In this document: positions 6,047 through 11,900 of the stretch, in pieces
How the letters are laid out: each line of letters opens with the position of its first letter
Numbering within the stretch: the first letter of the stretch is position 1
Source: a bacterium
Lineage (GTDB): Bacteria; Patescibacteriota; Gracilibacteria; UM-FILTER-43-11
DNA: 11,900 nucleotides
Assembly: GCA_030426875.1 (NCBI GenBank)
Contig: JAUHXI010000026.1
Coordinates: forward strand, 1-11,900
Direction of reading: 5' to 3'
The notes under the pieces: model-generated
What the model was told of the DNA's origin: nothing
The model's input: the letters and a program-made list of their open reading frames with translations, nothing else
Database searches by the model: none
Made by a program: the position numbers and the translations under genes

Positions 6047-6451
6047 ATGACCTTTCTTCAAAATTACCCTGTCATCGCTCCATTTGCCTCCCTTTTGGCA
6101 GCCGAAGCGGTTAAATTTTTTATAGATTTGGCCCGAAACCGTTCCAACCCTCGTTTTGTCAATCCCGGAGGAATGCCCAGTGGTCATTCTTCATTTGTCT
6201 CTTCCATGGTGGTCATGGTGGCCTACCGAGAGGGGGTTGAAAGCACCCTATTCATGATTGCCGCCGTGGTGGCTTTGATTGTAATGTACGATGCCATTTA
6301 TCTCAGAAACGAAGCAGGTAAACATGCTTCAGTCATCAATGAACACCATTCCACTCGTCTTCAAGAGTCTTTGGGTCACACCCACTTTGAAGTGCTAGTC
6401 GGAGCCGCTTTTGGAGCAGGATTTACTTTTTTGCTCTTGTTTTTACTTTGA
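6047..6451 (+). CDS. divergent PAP2 family (DUF212) membrane protein
   Basis: This 134-residue membrane protein of the DUF212/acid-phosphatase-like family (PF02681) is a distant relative of PAP2 phosphatases. Family motifs appear in order. An N-terminal helix carries 'AAEAVKFFIDLARNR' (18-32). The loop 'GGMPSGHSSFVSS' (41-53) corresponds to the PSGH phosphatase motif. 'MYDAIYLRNEAGKHASVIN' (80-98) contains the conserved Tyr-Asp, Arg and Lys-His. 'ESLGHTHFEVLVGAAFG' (107-123) carries the second conserved His region and the last helix. The substrate is unproven in this family; lipid phosphates are a reasonable guess. The length is slightly short compared with about 140-160 in many homologues, but nothing essential is missing. 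It is divergent from the lipoprotein pair and convergent with the LCP gene, so it is probably monocistronic. Confidence 0.88.
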   Translation: MTFLQNYPVIAPFASLLAAEAVKFFIDLARNRSNPRFVNPGGMPSGHSSFVSSMVVMVAYREGVESTLFMIAAVVALIVMYDAIYLRNEAGKHASVINEHHSTRLQESLGHTHFEVLVGAAFGAGFTFLLLFLL

Positions 6452-6490
6452 TTTAATAGTTAAATCATTCTTTAAAAAAATCTCGCCTAA

Positions 6491-6508
6491 CTCCTTTTTT
6501 TCAAGGGG
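6491..6508. other. weak hairpin between convergent genes
   Basis: CTCCTT (6491-6496) and AAGGGG (6503-6508) can form 6 bp with one G-U pair around a 6-base loop. On the minus strand a run of seven Ts (6474-6480 in plus numbering, AAAAAAA) lies 10 bases after the stem. That is too far for a standard intrinsic terminator but close enough to mention for the LCP transcript. Confidence 0.25.
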
Positions 6509-6544
6509 GATTTGACTGGCTAAATTGAATGAATATTACCTGTC

Positions 6545-6571
6545 ATCCTCCCAAAAAATTGAGGGATTTTT
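6545..6571 (+). terminator. possible weak terminator after the DUF212 gene
   Basis: ATCC (6545-6548) and GGAT (6564-6567) can pair, with one further C-G pair past a bulged T. A run of five Ts then begins at 6567 and continues into TATTGTTTTG. The stem is short and the loop A-rich, so strength is doubtful. It lies 94 bases after the DUF212 stop. Confidence 0.3.
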
Positions 6572-6589
6572 ATTGTTTTGAAATTTTCA

Positions 6590-7495
6590 TTAGTCCGCCA
6601 ACAATTCCCCCACATACCAACGCACTGAATTCCAATCATTGCGAGGTTGTAAGATGTAAGCGGCTTGAGCCTGAGGGCAGCTCGTCACAGATTCTCCTGC
6701 CTCATTGGTTTGAGTGCTACACCCCGCATCAGCTCTAGACTGGGCAGCAGGGGAGACGTACATGTCCGACACCAGAACATTAGCCGTGCTCAAAACCCCT
6801 CGAGGCTCCATTTCGTAGTTTCTGAAGCGATAGACATAACTCAAAACCTCTTCCATTTCCATGTCAGTTTCCAACTTATCGATCACCGCTTGGGCCATCA
6901 ATAAAATTTGAGCCGCATCCTCAAGTTCCAAGGCTTTTATTTTCTCCTTAATTGCCCTTAAAATATTTTGCTGACGTTCAGCCCGAACAAAATCAGATGA
7001 AGTTTTACGAGAGCGAGCCAGTCGCAAGGATTGAACGCCTGATAAATGATGCCATCCCACGTCATAGCTCAAGGTGCTCCACACCCCATTGTCAAAGGTT
7101 TTGTAAGACGGGTCCACCACTGGCTCACTCAAATAAATATCCACTCCTCCCAAAAGATCCACCACTTCAATGTAAGCATACATGTCGATGATCATGTGGT
7201 GATCGATTTTTAAACCGGTGATGGTGCCCAAATACTCTTTGATTTGATCGGTCCCATAGCCATTGAGCTTCCTCCCATTATAATAAATGTCTCGCGGAAT
7301 GCTCACCATCTTCACATTCTGATTCAAGCTGTCCACCTGAGCCACAATCATGGTGTCCATATTACTACCATGTTTTCCACCAATCAAAATATTAATCTTT
7401 TCTTCATCCACCTGGTTGGCTGCAACCGCTGGCACATGATCAGGTAAAATCAAGGCTTTTTTTTTGAGCCAGAGAGGATCTCTTCCAAACTCCAT
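6590..7495 (-). CDS. LytR-CpsA-Psr (LCP) family catalytic domain, lacking its own membrane anchor
   Basis: LCP enzymes transfer undecaprenyl-linked glycopolymers to peptidoglycan or proteins outside the membrane. The 301-residue frame has the family motifs. 'NMDTMIVAQVD' (45-55) carries the metal/phosphate-binding Asp47. 'VSIPRDIYY' (64-72) carries Arg68 and Asp69. 'KLN' is at 76-78 and 'VVDLLGGVDIYL' at 111-122. The terminal 'RLARSRKTSSDFVRAERQQ' (158-176) carries Arg161, Arg163, Asp168, Arg171 and Arg174. Two cysteines (259, 273) suggest a disulfide and hence export. There is no signal peptide or membrane helix, unlike normal LCP proteins. The ATG directly follows an in-frame TGA, has no Shine-Dalgarno sequence, and lies 46 bases inside the preceding gene. 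Translation is therefore probably by frameshift from that gene, at an A9 run; a sequencing error or true mutation would look the same. Confidence 0.88.
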   Translation of the reverse strand: MEFGRDPLWLKKKALILPDHVPAVAANQVDEEKINILIGGKHGSNMDTMIVAQVDSLNQNVKMVSIPRDIYYNGRKLNGYGTDQIKEYLGTITGLKIDHHMIIDMYAYIEVVDLLGGVDIYLSEPVVDPSYKTFDNGVWSTLSYDVGWHHLSGVQSLRLARSRKTSSDFVRAERQQNILRAIKEKIKALELEDAAQILLMAQAVIDKLETDMEMEEVLSYVYRFRNYEMEPRGVLSTANVLVSDMYVSPAAQSRADAGCSTQTNEAGESVTSCPQAQAAYILQPRNDWNSVRWYVGELLAD

Positions 7496-8667
7496 TCATT
7501 CTCATCACCCGCTTCAATAAAGCTAAGTTTACCGGTTGCATTGTCAAAAATAATGCTGCCCACCACTTCTTGAGCCTCATCATCGGTCACCAGGTCATAG
7601 TAGACACGCCCTTCTTCCTCTCGAGCTTCCAGTAGAATCAATTCATCCAAACTAGTTTTAAAGGCTTCGCTAGCCAAAAGGGATTCAACGTCCTCCTTTT
7701 TCTCAAAGATAGACTTAACAAATTCACTAGCCCCATTAGACTCTGTTAATTTTTTCAGCAAAGGCTCTCTCAATGCTTCAGCATCTTCATAGGCAATTGC
7801 GTCCATTTCAAATTGTCCATTGTCACCATTCAGAACCACGCTAAACAAAGGAATTCCTTCCAAATCAGTGATTAGATATTCATAGCCTTTGTCCACATTC
7901 AGGGGATCCACATTGATGTTCAAGCTATTGAGACCTGTGATTTCGACAACTTCCGGATCTTGCCACAGGGCAGCAATGCTGGCTTGTCGCTCATCCACCA
8001 AGGCCTTCGTTTCAGAGATGTTGTCTTTATTTTCAGATAAATAATTCAACACCGCTTGGGCGAGGCTGGTTTCACCATTCACCATTAAGCTTTCTGCACC
8101 GATGGCACTTTGGACTGTCACCTCATCCGTTCCTACATTGATGCTGATTTGTAACAGCGGAACCCCAGCCTGATTGACCTTCGCTCTTGCATGACCCTCA
8201 TCGCTCGTGATTTCAGGATTTGTAGTAAGTTCCAACTCAATTAAACCAGCAATGAAATCTGGATCACCCATCAGCTCACTCAAGCGTGTTTTGGCAGCCT
8301 CTTGTTTTTCTAAATTGTCTCGATTGTCTATGATGTTTTCGACAAATAAATTCACACCATCAATATGCGTTGTGTCTTCTGGTACTTCACCCACGGTGCC
8401 TAATTCACCTTCTTCAGAAAAAAAATCATATTCTTTTTGAGACAGGCTAAGTAGTGGCCTTATTTCATTCAAGTCCATTCCATATTGGATGATGGCTTCT
8501 TCTAGTATTTCGTATTCATCATCTTCGATGACAACTTGGGAGTTAAAGGTTTTGTCATAAACTTTGTAAGCCATAAAAACCAAGGCAATCAAGAGTCCCA
8601 GAATGGCCAGCCTAACAAGGCCCCAAATTACTTTTCCAATGGTGAGTTTGTTTTTTTGTTTTGTCAT
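7450..8667 (-). CDS. membrane-anchored protein with three ~100-residue repeats, probable N-terminal part of the LCP protein
   Basis: This 405-residue protein has a basic N-terminus and one transmembrane helix at about residues 12-35, with the remainder predicted outside the cell. A linker of about 90 acidic residues leads to three diverged repeats of roughly 97-102 residues, with cores near 128-190, 229-291 and 326-386. Each core starts with a helix ending in 'GDPDF', 'QDPEV' or 'ASEAF'. Each then has a strand pair around 'AGVPLLQISI', 'EGIPLFSVVL' or 'AQEVVGSIIF', and closes with a strand and a helix. I do not recognise the domain; a PepSY-like fold is one possibility. It ends 46 bases inside the LCP frame at an A9 run, so it probably supplies the missing anchor. 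A -1 shift would give 403 + 289 = 692 residues. A promoter at 8677-8705 makes the transcript nearly leaderless. Confidence 0.82.
   Translation of the reverse strand: MTKQKNKLTIGKVIWGLVRLAILGLLIALVFMAYKVYDKTFNSQVVIEDDEYEILEEAIIQYGMDLNEIRPLLSLSQKEYDFFSEEGELGTVGEVPEDTTHIDGVNLFVENIIDNRDNLEKQEAAKTRLSELMGDPDFIAGLIELELTTNPEITSDEGHARAKVNQAGVPLLQISINVGTDEVTVQSAIGAESLMVNGETSLAQAVLNYLSENKDNISETKALVDERQASIAALWQDPEVVEITGLNSLNINVDPLNVDKGYEYLITDLEGIPLFSVVLNGDNGQFEMDAIAYEDAEALREPLLKKLTESNGASEFVKSIFEKKEDVESLLASEAFKTSLDELILLEAREEEGRVYYDLVTDDEAQEVVGSIIFDNATGKLSFIEAGDENEWSLEEILSGSKKKP
7456..7465 (-). other. A9 run with A AAA AAG slippery heptamer joining two frames
   Basis: In the minus strand the end of the repeat-protein gene reads TCA AAA AAA AAG CCT TGA. 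Its last seven A/G bases match A AAA AAG, the slippery sequence of E. coli dnaX. A -1 shift, or one extra A in the transcript, moves reading into the LCP frame (AAA GCC TTG) and bypasses the TGA. Downstream, ACCTG and CAGGT could form a stem with an inner GTT/AAC helix and a large bulge, a weak stimulator at best. Confidence 0.55.
7474..8286 (-). repeat. coding region of three ~100-residue protein repeats
   Basis: The three units (cores at residues 128-190, 229-291 and 326-386 of the membrane-anchored protein) share the same helix-strand-strand-helix order and the spacing of the DP, G-[IV]-P and E-L-R/N positions. They have diverged so far that no DNA-level repeat is evident, implying old duplication. 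Confidence 0.55.
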
Positions 8668-8676
8668 ACGATTTTC

Positions 8677-8705
8677 AATTTAGAGTAGGGGATTCGTTTT
8701 GGCAA
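8677..8705 (-). promoter_or_regulatory. promoter for the repeat-protein/LCP unit
   Basis: TTGCCA (8700-8705, 5/6) and TAAATT (8677-8682, 4/6) are 17 bases apart on the minus strand. Only 9 bases separate the -10 from the ATG at 8667, so the transcript would have a leader of about 2-3 bases. It lies in the 70 bases after the SLH gene's stop. Confidence 0.55.
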
Positions 8706-8737
8706 GAGGGATTTTTCTAAATCTCCTTAAAATGTTT

Positions 8738-10852
8738 TTAATTCACAGTTCCACAGGTGGTTTTTTCAGGGGAATTTGTATCAATCCAGCAGTAGTAATC
8801 ATTTGCATCTTTAACGACAGTTCCTTCAACAAGTTCTACTGTCTGGATGTCTAAATCCTCAGTGTCTAAACGATAATGTTCGAAGAAGAGGTTGTTCATA
8901 TCCCTTGCTAATTCATGACCGTTTATGAGCCCACCTTGATCAGGAAGGATTTCAAAGCTTTCTACGTCCACATCATTAAAAATCATGAATTCACCTCTTA
9001 GCCCACCGTCTTCCCAGATAATCACATAAATATTATCCTTATCTTTCTGATAATTCTTACTCAATACTTCAAAGCTGGCGGGGTCCGTCACTTCAACCAT
9101 TTGATTGTTGTTTTTAAAAATGGCAGTGTCTGTTTTAGCCCATTGCCCTTCTTGAATCGGGGTGTCTAGTACTTCAAACGTTTCTGAATCGGCGTTTTCT
9201 ACAATGGTTTCACCCCCAAAGATTTGGTAGTGGTAAACATGGTTTTTGTCTTTGTAGAAGTTGTTGTTTATAAACACAAAGGATTCAGCATCGAGTTTTT
9301 CATCGATTTCACCATAAAGATAAACATGGTTTTTGTCCTTAGAGAACCTTTGATTAAAGGCTTCAAAACTGTTTACATGAACGTCTTCAATTCGTTTGCC
9401 GTCGTAATAAATATTTTCATTGTCACGACTGTAATACCTATTAATGATCTCAAAGGACTTAGGATCAGCGTTTTCAAGGAGGAGGCCTCCAAAATAAACA
9501 TTGTTTTCATCCGCAGTAAAAGGGTGCTTTCTATAATTTTTTGACTCTCTATCATTGATCAAGTAAAAACTGTTTGGGTCGGCATTTGTCAAAACCATGG
9601 AATCATTATGATGGAGCGGTTCAACGTCTGCATAGTAAACATTTTCTGAATCCCTTCCATACCTCAACTCTAGAGGTTCAAAGGTTTCCAGGTCCGCTCC
9701 TTCCACTTGAGCGTAATCGGTATAAATGTTGTACATGTCTTTTGCAAAATAGCAGTCGATAAACTCCAAGGTTTCCAAATCAGCTAATCGGTATGAAGGT
9801 AATTGTCGGTGGCTGAGTAGAGTATAATCGGGTTCTCCAAGGGGAAAGGGGAGGGCCAATAGTTTATCTGTGTCGTATTCACACCAAAGTGATTGATAGT
9901 CTTGTAAGTTACCCACTTCGTCATACCTTGCTAACTGCCGTTCCCCTCCAAAAATATCGCCTCTGCCATCCTCGGTGATGAAAGTAGAAACCAAATAGCC
10001 ATCTTCTAGTTTACAAGTATAAATAGTGGATTCGATTTCAAGAACGGATTTGTATCCTAATTCGTTCACTGGGTAGCCATTCAAAAAATCTAAGCCATTT
10101 CGCTCGACCGTTTCGAATCTACTTTTTTGACAATTGCCAGCATACCACCAGTATTCATTCATGTAGTTTTGATAGACTTGTTGGCCTTCCTCTTTTAAAA
10201 GAAGTGATCGGTAAATGTATTCAGCGACTTTTTGACGATAAGGAGGAGAAAAGTCTCCGGCGTAGGTGTGCCAACCATTATCGATGAGGAGTTCCTCTTG
10301 GATGGCGAAGGTAAAAACACGTTTTAATTCGTCGCTATGATAGTTCTGGAAAAAATGGTCACTCATTTTTTCAGAAATTTCTAAGTAATCCATGGCCTTT
10401 TGAGTGTCGATTTGACTGATTTCCTCATAAAAGAAAGCGTTTAGGATCATTTTTACCGTGTAGATTTCGCTGGAATCAACATGGGAAGGTCTAAAAGAAC
10501 CATCATGATATCCCTTTATCCATCCTTGCTCTTTTCCATAGCAAATGTAGGGGGCGAACCATTGTTCCTGAACATCCAGAAAGCAGTCCTTGTAAATAGT
10601 GGGATCGGGTTCAATTTCTAATGCCCTCAATGTCACGGTCATGACCTCCGCCCGGTTCATTTCATGCAGTCCAAAACTGCCATCGGGGTAGCCATTGAAC
10701 ACACCTTTTTCACCAAGTGCATTAATGGCCTGAGCATGAGGGTGATCTATAGGAACATCCTCAAAAAGAGTGTCTTGGGCACTGGCTGTTTGGTTTGAAA
10801 AAAAGAAAATAAAGGTTAGCGCGAACAAAAATTTTTTGGTGGGGTGTTTCAT
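8738..10852 (-). CDS. exported SLH-domain protein with tandem DKNYY-type repeats
   Basis: This 704-residue protein has a signal peptide with cleavage expected after 'ASA' (residues 23-25). SLH domains, which bind cell-wall polysaccharide or the S-layer, follow. One is at about 30-76 ('GVFNGYPDGSFG', 'MNRAEVMTVTLRAL'). One is at 90-140 ('FLDVQEQWFAPYICYGKEQG', 'WIKGYHDGSFRP'), with Cys90 and Cys104 as a likely disulfide. A degraded third lies at about 178-220. A 130-residue unassigned segment with four more cysteines follows. About ten repeats of the DKNYY family (PF13644) fill residues 369-691. Each unit is 'Y-x-KD-xx-NIYY-xG...AD-x-SFE' and close to 29-38 residues. The role is probably at the cell surface, but the ligand is unknown. 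It lies 66 bases after the VIT1-like gene and may be co-transcribed. A weak promoter (TTGTTG, 17 bases, TACATT at 10879-10907) is possible. Confidence 0.88.
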   Translation of the reverse strand: MKHPTKKFLFALTFIFFFSNQTASAQDTLFEDVPIDHPHAQAINALGEKGVFNGYPDGSFGLHEMNRAEVMTVTLRALEIEPDPTIYKDCFLDVQEQWFAPYICYGKEQGWIKGYHDGSFRPSHVDSSEIYTVKMILNAFFYEEISQIDTQKAMDYLEISEKMSDHFFQNYHSDELKRVFTFAIQEELLIDNGWHTYAGDFSPPYRQKVAEYIYRSLLLKEEGQQVYQNYMNEYWWYAGNCQKSRFETVERNGLDFLNGYPVNELGYKSVLEIESTIYTCKLEDGYLVSTFITEDGRGDIFGGERQLARYDEVGNLQDYQSLWCEYDTDKLLALPFPLGEPDYTLLSHRQLPSYRLADLETLEFIDCYFAKDMYNIYTDYAQVEGADLETFEPLELRYGRDSENVYYADVEPLHHNDSMVLTNADPNSFYLINDRESKNYRKHPFTADENNVYFGGLLLENADPKSFEIINRYYSRDNENIYYDGKRIEDVHVNSFEAFNQRFSKDKNHVYLYGEIDEKLDAESFVFINNNFYKDKNHVYHYQIFGGETIVENADSETFEVLDTPIQEGQWAKTDTAIFKNNNQMVEVTDPASFEVLSKNYQKDKDNIYVIIWEDGGLRGEFMIFNDVDVESFEILPDQGGLINGHELARDMNNLFFEHYRLDTEDLDIQTVELVEGTVVKDANDYYCWIDTNSPEKTTCGTVN
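8780..9748 (-). repeat. coding region of about ten DKNYY-type protein repeats
   Basis: Units begin near residues 369, 398, 445, 474, 503, 532, 571, 601, 648 and 679 of the SLH protein. The clearest four are 'YSRDNENIYYDGKRIED', 'FSKDKNHVYLYGEIDE', 'FYKDKNHVYHYQIFGG' and 'YQKDKDNIYVIIWEDG'. Each is followed by an A-D/DV-x-SFE turn. Spacing is 29 residues when no insertion occurs, suggesting a regular repeated beta structure. Confidence 0.75.
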
Positions 10853-10918
10853 TTTTATTGTTAAGTTATGCTGCTACAAATGTATTCTATTTTTTTATGA
10901 TCAACAAGGATTATGTTT

Positions 10919-11620
10919 TTAAGTTCCAATATTCCTGAGTAAAAATCCAACCACGTAGGCAATGGTGGCAGCGGTTCCTCCCAAAAAAACTGTTTCTAGC
11001 CCCGATACGCCCCAGTGCTGTTCCGTGAATCGTGACTTAATGGCTCCTACGATAAACAGGCCAATTAAGGTAGCAATGATGGTAGCGATGAAGTTTTTTT
11101 GTGCGTCTAAGTGAGTCAACGGTTGAATCACATAAACCATCAATGGAATGAATCCAATCAGTAGGAAGGACCCAAAGGTGGCAACAGCTCCTTTTTTAGG
11201 GTCGATGTTTTCCTCGGTAAGGTTGTGTTCATTGCGCATGATTAGATCTACCAATGCTTGGGGATTTTTTTGGAAAACTGCTTTGGCTGAGGCTAGGTCC
11301 TTACCTTTAAAGCCATAGTTTGAGATGATGTGATCGAGTTGCTCATCTTTATGCCGAAAATCAGCTTCTATATTTTTAAGCTCTTGTCTGTAAATCTTTT
11401 TATATTGTTCCTGTTGGGTTTTATCACTCACGTATTTACTAGTGGCCATGCTGAAGCCGTCGGCAAACAAATTGGCAAAGCCTAAGATTAAAATGATCGG
11501 TGCTGAAAGTGAGGCACCTTCCACGCCAGCCACCACTGCAAAGGTAGTCACTGCACCGTCGATACCACCATAAACGAAGTCAGGTAGCCAATTGTAAGAA
11601 TTTTTTCTAGGGTTTTTCAT
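10919..11620 (-). CDS. VIT1/CCC1-family divalent metal transporter
   Basis: This 233-residue membrane protein of the VIT1/CCC1 family (PF01988) moves Fe2+ or Mn2+ across membranes. Helix 1 carries 'DFVYGGIDGAVTTFAVVAGV' (14-33) with the conserved Asp21. Helix 2 carries 'GFANLFADGFSMATSKYVS' (47-65) with Asp54 and Met58 lining the expected pathway. A cytoplasmic helical domain at about 66-140 has many acidic residues (Glu71, Glu80, Glu85, Glu93, Glu131, Glu136, Glu137), as in the metal-binding domain of plant VIT1. Three further helices lie at about 148-168, 177-195 and 207-229. Length and domain order are complete. A good promoter (11641-11669) leaves a leader of only about 14 bases without a Shine-Dalgarno sequence. 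The family is secure. Iron versus manganese, and import versus efflux, cannot be told. No iron-box-like operator was recognised. Confidence 0.92.
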   Translation of the reverse strand: MKNPRKNSYNWLPDFVYGGIDGAVTTFAVVAGVEGASLSAPIILILGFANLFADGFSMATSKYVSDKTQQEQYKKIYRQELKNIEADFRHKDEQLDHIISNYGFKGKDLASAKAVFQKNPQALVDLIMRNEHNLTEENIDPKKGAVATFGSFLLIGFIPLMVYVIQPLTHLDAQKNFIATIIATLIGLFIVGAIKSRFTEQHWGVSGLETVFLGGTAATIAYVVGFLLRNIGT

Positions 11621-11640
11621 GCTTTTTTAAATCTAATTGA

Positions 11641-11669
11641 ATTATACTCCTTTTACTATGAATGTTCAA
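11641..11669 (-). promoter_or_regulatory. sigma70-type promoter for the VIT1-like gene
   Basis: On the minus strand, TTGAAC (11664-11669, 4/6) and a perfect TATAAT (11641-11646) are exactly 17 bases apart. The start point falls near 11634, about 14 bases before the ATG at 11620. Confidence 0.7.
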
Positions 11670-11806
11670 AAGAAAGCATGTTTCTGATTTATATATTCAT
11701 CCTGCTAGATGGCTTCTTAGCCCCTCATTGATTACCGCTTCTAAACATGGTGAGTTTTAGAGTTGTGAATGAGGTGTGTAAACGGGAAATTAATCAACTA
11801 GAATTC

Positions 11807-11900
11807 CCCGTGCCTTTAGGCCGGGTGTCCTCCAGGAATGTGTTAGTATGAGAGTCATGAGCAATCATATTCACAAAAATCATAATAAGAGCTGTTTACT
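11807..11900 (+). mobile_element. probable left end of an IS200/IS605-type insertion sequence
   Basis: CCCG (11807-11810), an unpaired T (11811) and GCC pair with GGC and CGGG (11819-11825) around a TTTA loop. This gives an imperfect hairpin of 7-8 bp with one bulged T. IS200/IS605 subterminal hairpins carry such an extrahelical T, which TnpA recognises in IS608. A TnpA-like start follows about 30 bases later. The outer boundary and cleavage site lie somewhere upstream and cannot be fixed from one end. The right end is outside the window. Confidence 0.5.
11857..11900 (+). CDS. tnpA: IS200/IS605-type transposase TnpA (Y1), first 14 codons only
   Basis: The frame reads MSNHIHKNHNKSCL and is cut by the window edge. 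The 'SHNK-x-x-LL-YH' type opening is how many IS200-like Y1 transposases begin, just before their KYRR motif; that motif, the HUH metal-binding pair and the catalytic Tyr would all lie outside. An alternative ATG in frame at 11848 has AGGA at a spacing of 10 bases, so the protein could start three residues earlier. The identification rests on a short peptide plus the hairpin at 11807-11825, and is tentative. TnpA makes single-strand cuts at the element's ends and moves it without target duplication. Confidence 0.45.
   Translation, partial: MSNHIHKNHNKSCL

Noticed and set aside
5942..6187. 81-residue minus-strand frame over the DUF212 start
   Set aside because: It covers the promoter and N-terminus of a clear family member on the other strand and has no recognisable sequence.
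7450..7495. Recoding of TGA as Gly or Trp, allowing read-through of the repeat-protein stop
   Set aside because: TGA also ends the XRE, serpin-like and DUF212 genes, no gene has an internal TGA, and reading through it would not enter the LCP frame.
8700..8737. Terminator after the SLH gene
   Set aside because: The only complementarity (GATTT/AAATC) is short, mismatched, and not followed by a T run on the minus strand.
9224..9544. 106-residue plus-strand reading frame
   Set aside because: It is antisense to the DKNYY repeats; its Val/Phe-rich composition is the reverse reading of repeated Asn/Lys/Asp/Tyr codons, with no start signals.
11754..11762. GTTTTAGAG, resembling the start of some CRISPR repeats
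   Set aside because: It occurs once, with no second copy at spacer distance and no cas gene.

Overview
The window looks like a chromosomal segment of a low-GC candidate-phyla-radiation (Patescibacteria) bacterium, with Peregrinibacteria the best guess. The reasons are indirect: an S-layer-homology protein whose second repeat has the cysteine-paired 'FAPYICYGKEQGW' form, many small envelope proteins with poor annotation, an LCP-family enzyme without the usual Gram-positive context, sigma70-type promoters, and almost no Shine-Dalgarno sequences. TAA, TAG and TGA all end genes here, so the standard bacterial code applies and the TGA=Gly code of Gracilibacteria/Absconditabacteria is excluded. No rRNA, tRNA or CRISPR array was seen, and no stretch longer than 300 bases lacks a gene.

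Region 1-3520 is a minus-strand run of five genes, with gaps of 21 to 67 bases. In transcription order they encode a four-helix holin-like membrane protein, an 80-residue charged coiled-coil protein, an MscS mechanosensitive channel, a YihY/BrkB membrane protein and an AI-2E family permease cut by the window edge. The content suggests a membrane or osmotic stress cassette. Its likely promoter at 3575-3603 faces and overlaps the promoter of a plus-strand XRE repressor gene (3605-3943). Both promoters lie in a nest of inverted repeats, which looks like a self-contained regulatory switch. A small basic protein of unknown function follows the repressor.

Region 4236-6451 has a minus-strand pair of lipoproteins. 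The first is PsbP/Mog1-like. The second has a serpin-like layout, including a hinge, a proline-rich loop and a C-terminal strand motif. A divergent plus-strand gene encodes a small PAP2-related (DUF212) membrane protein. The shared 169-base intergenic region carries an extended -10 promoter in each direction and a possible leader peptide.

Region 6590-8667 holds an LCP (LytR-CpsA-Psr) catalytic domain without a membrane anchor. It overlaps the end of a membrane-anchored protein with three approximately 100-residue repeats. The frames meet at a nine-A run containing A AAA AAG, so one 692-residue anchored protein may be made by slippage. Region 8738-10852 encodes an exported SLH protein with about ten DKNYY-type repeats. 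Region 10919-11620 encodes a VIT1/CCC1-type metal transporter with a good promoter. The right edge (11807-11900) appears to be the left end of an IS200/IS605-type insertion sequence: a hairpin with one bulged T, then the first codons of a TnpA-like transposase.
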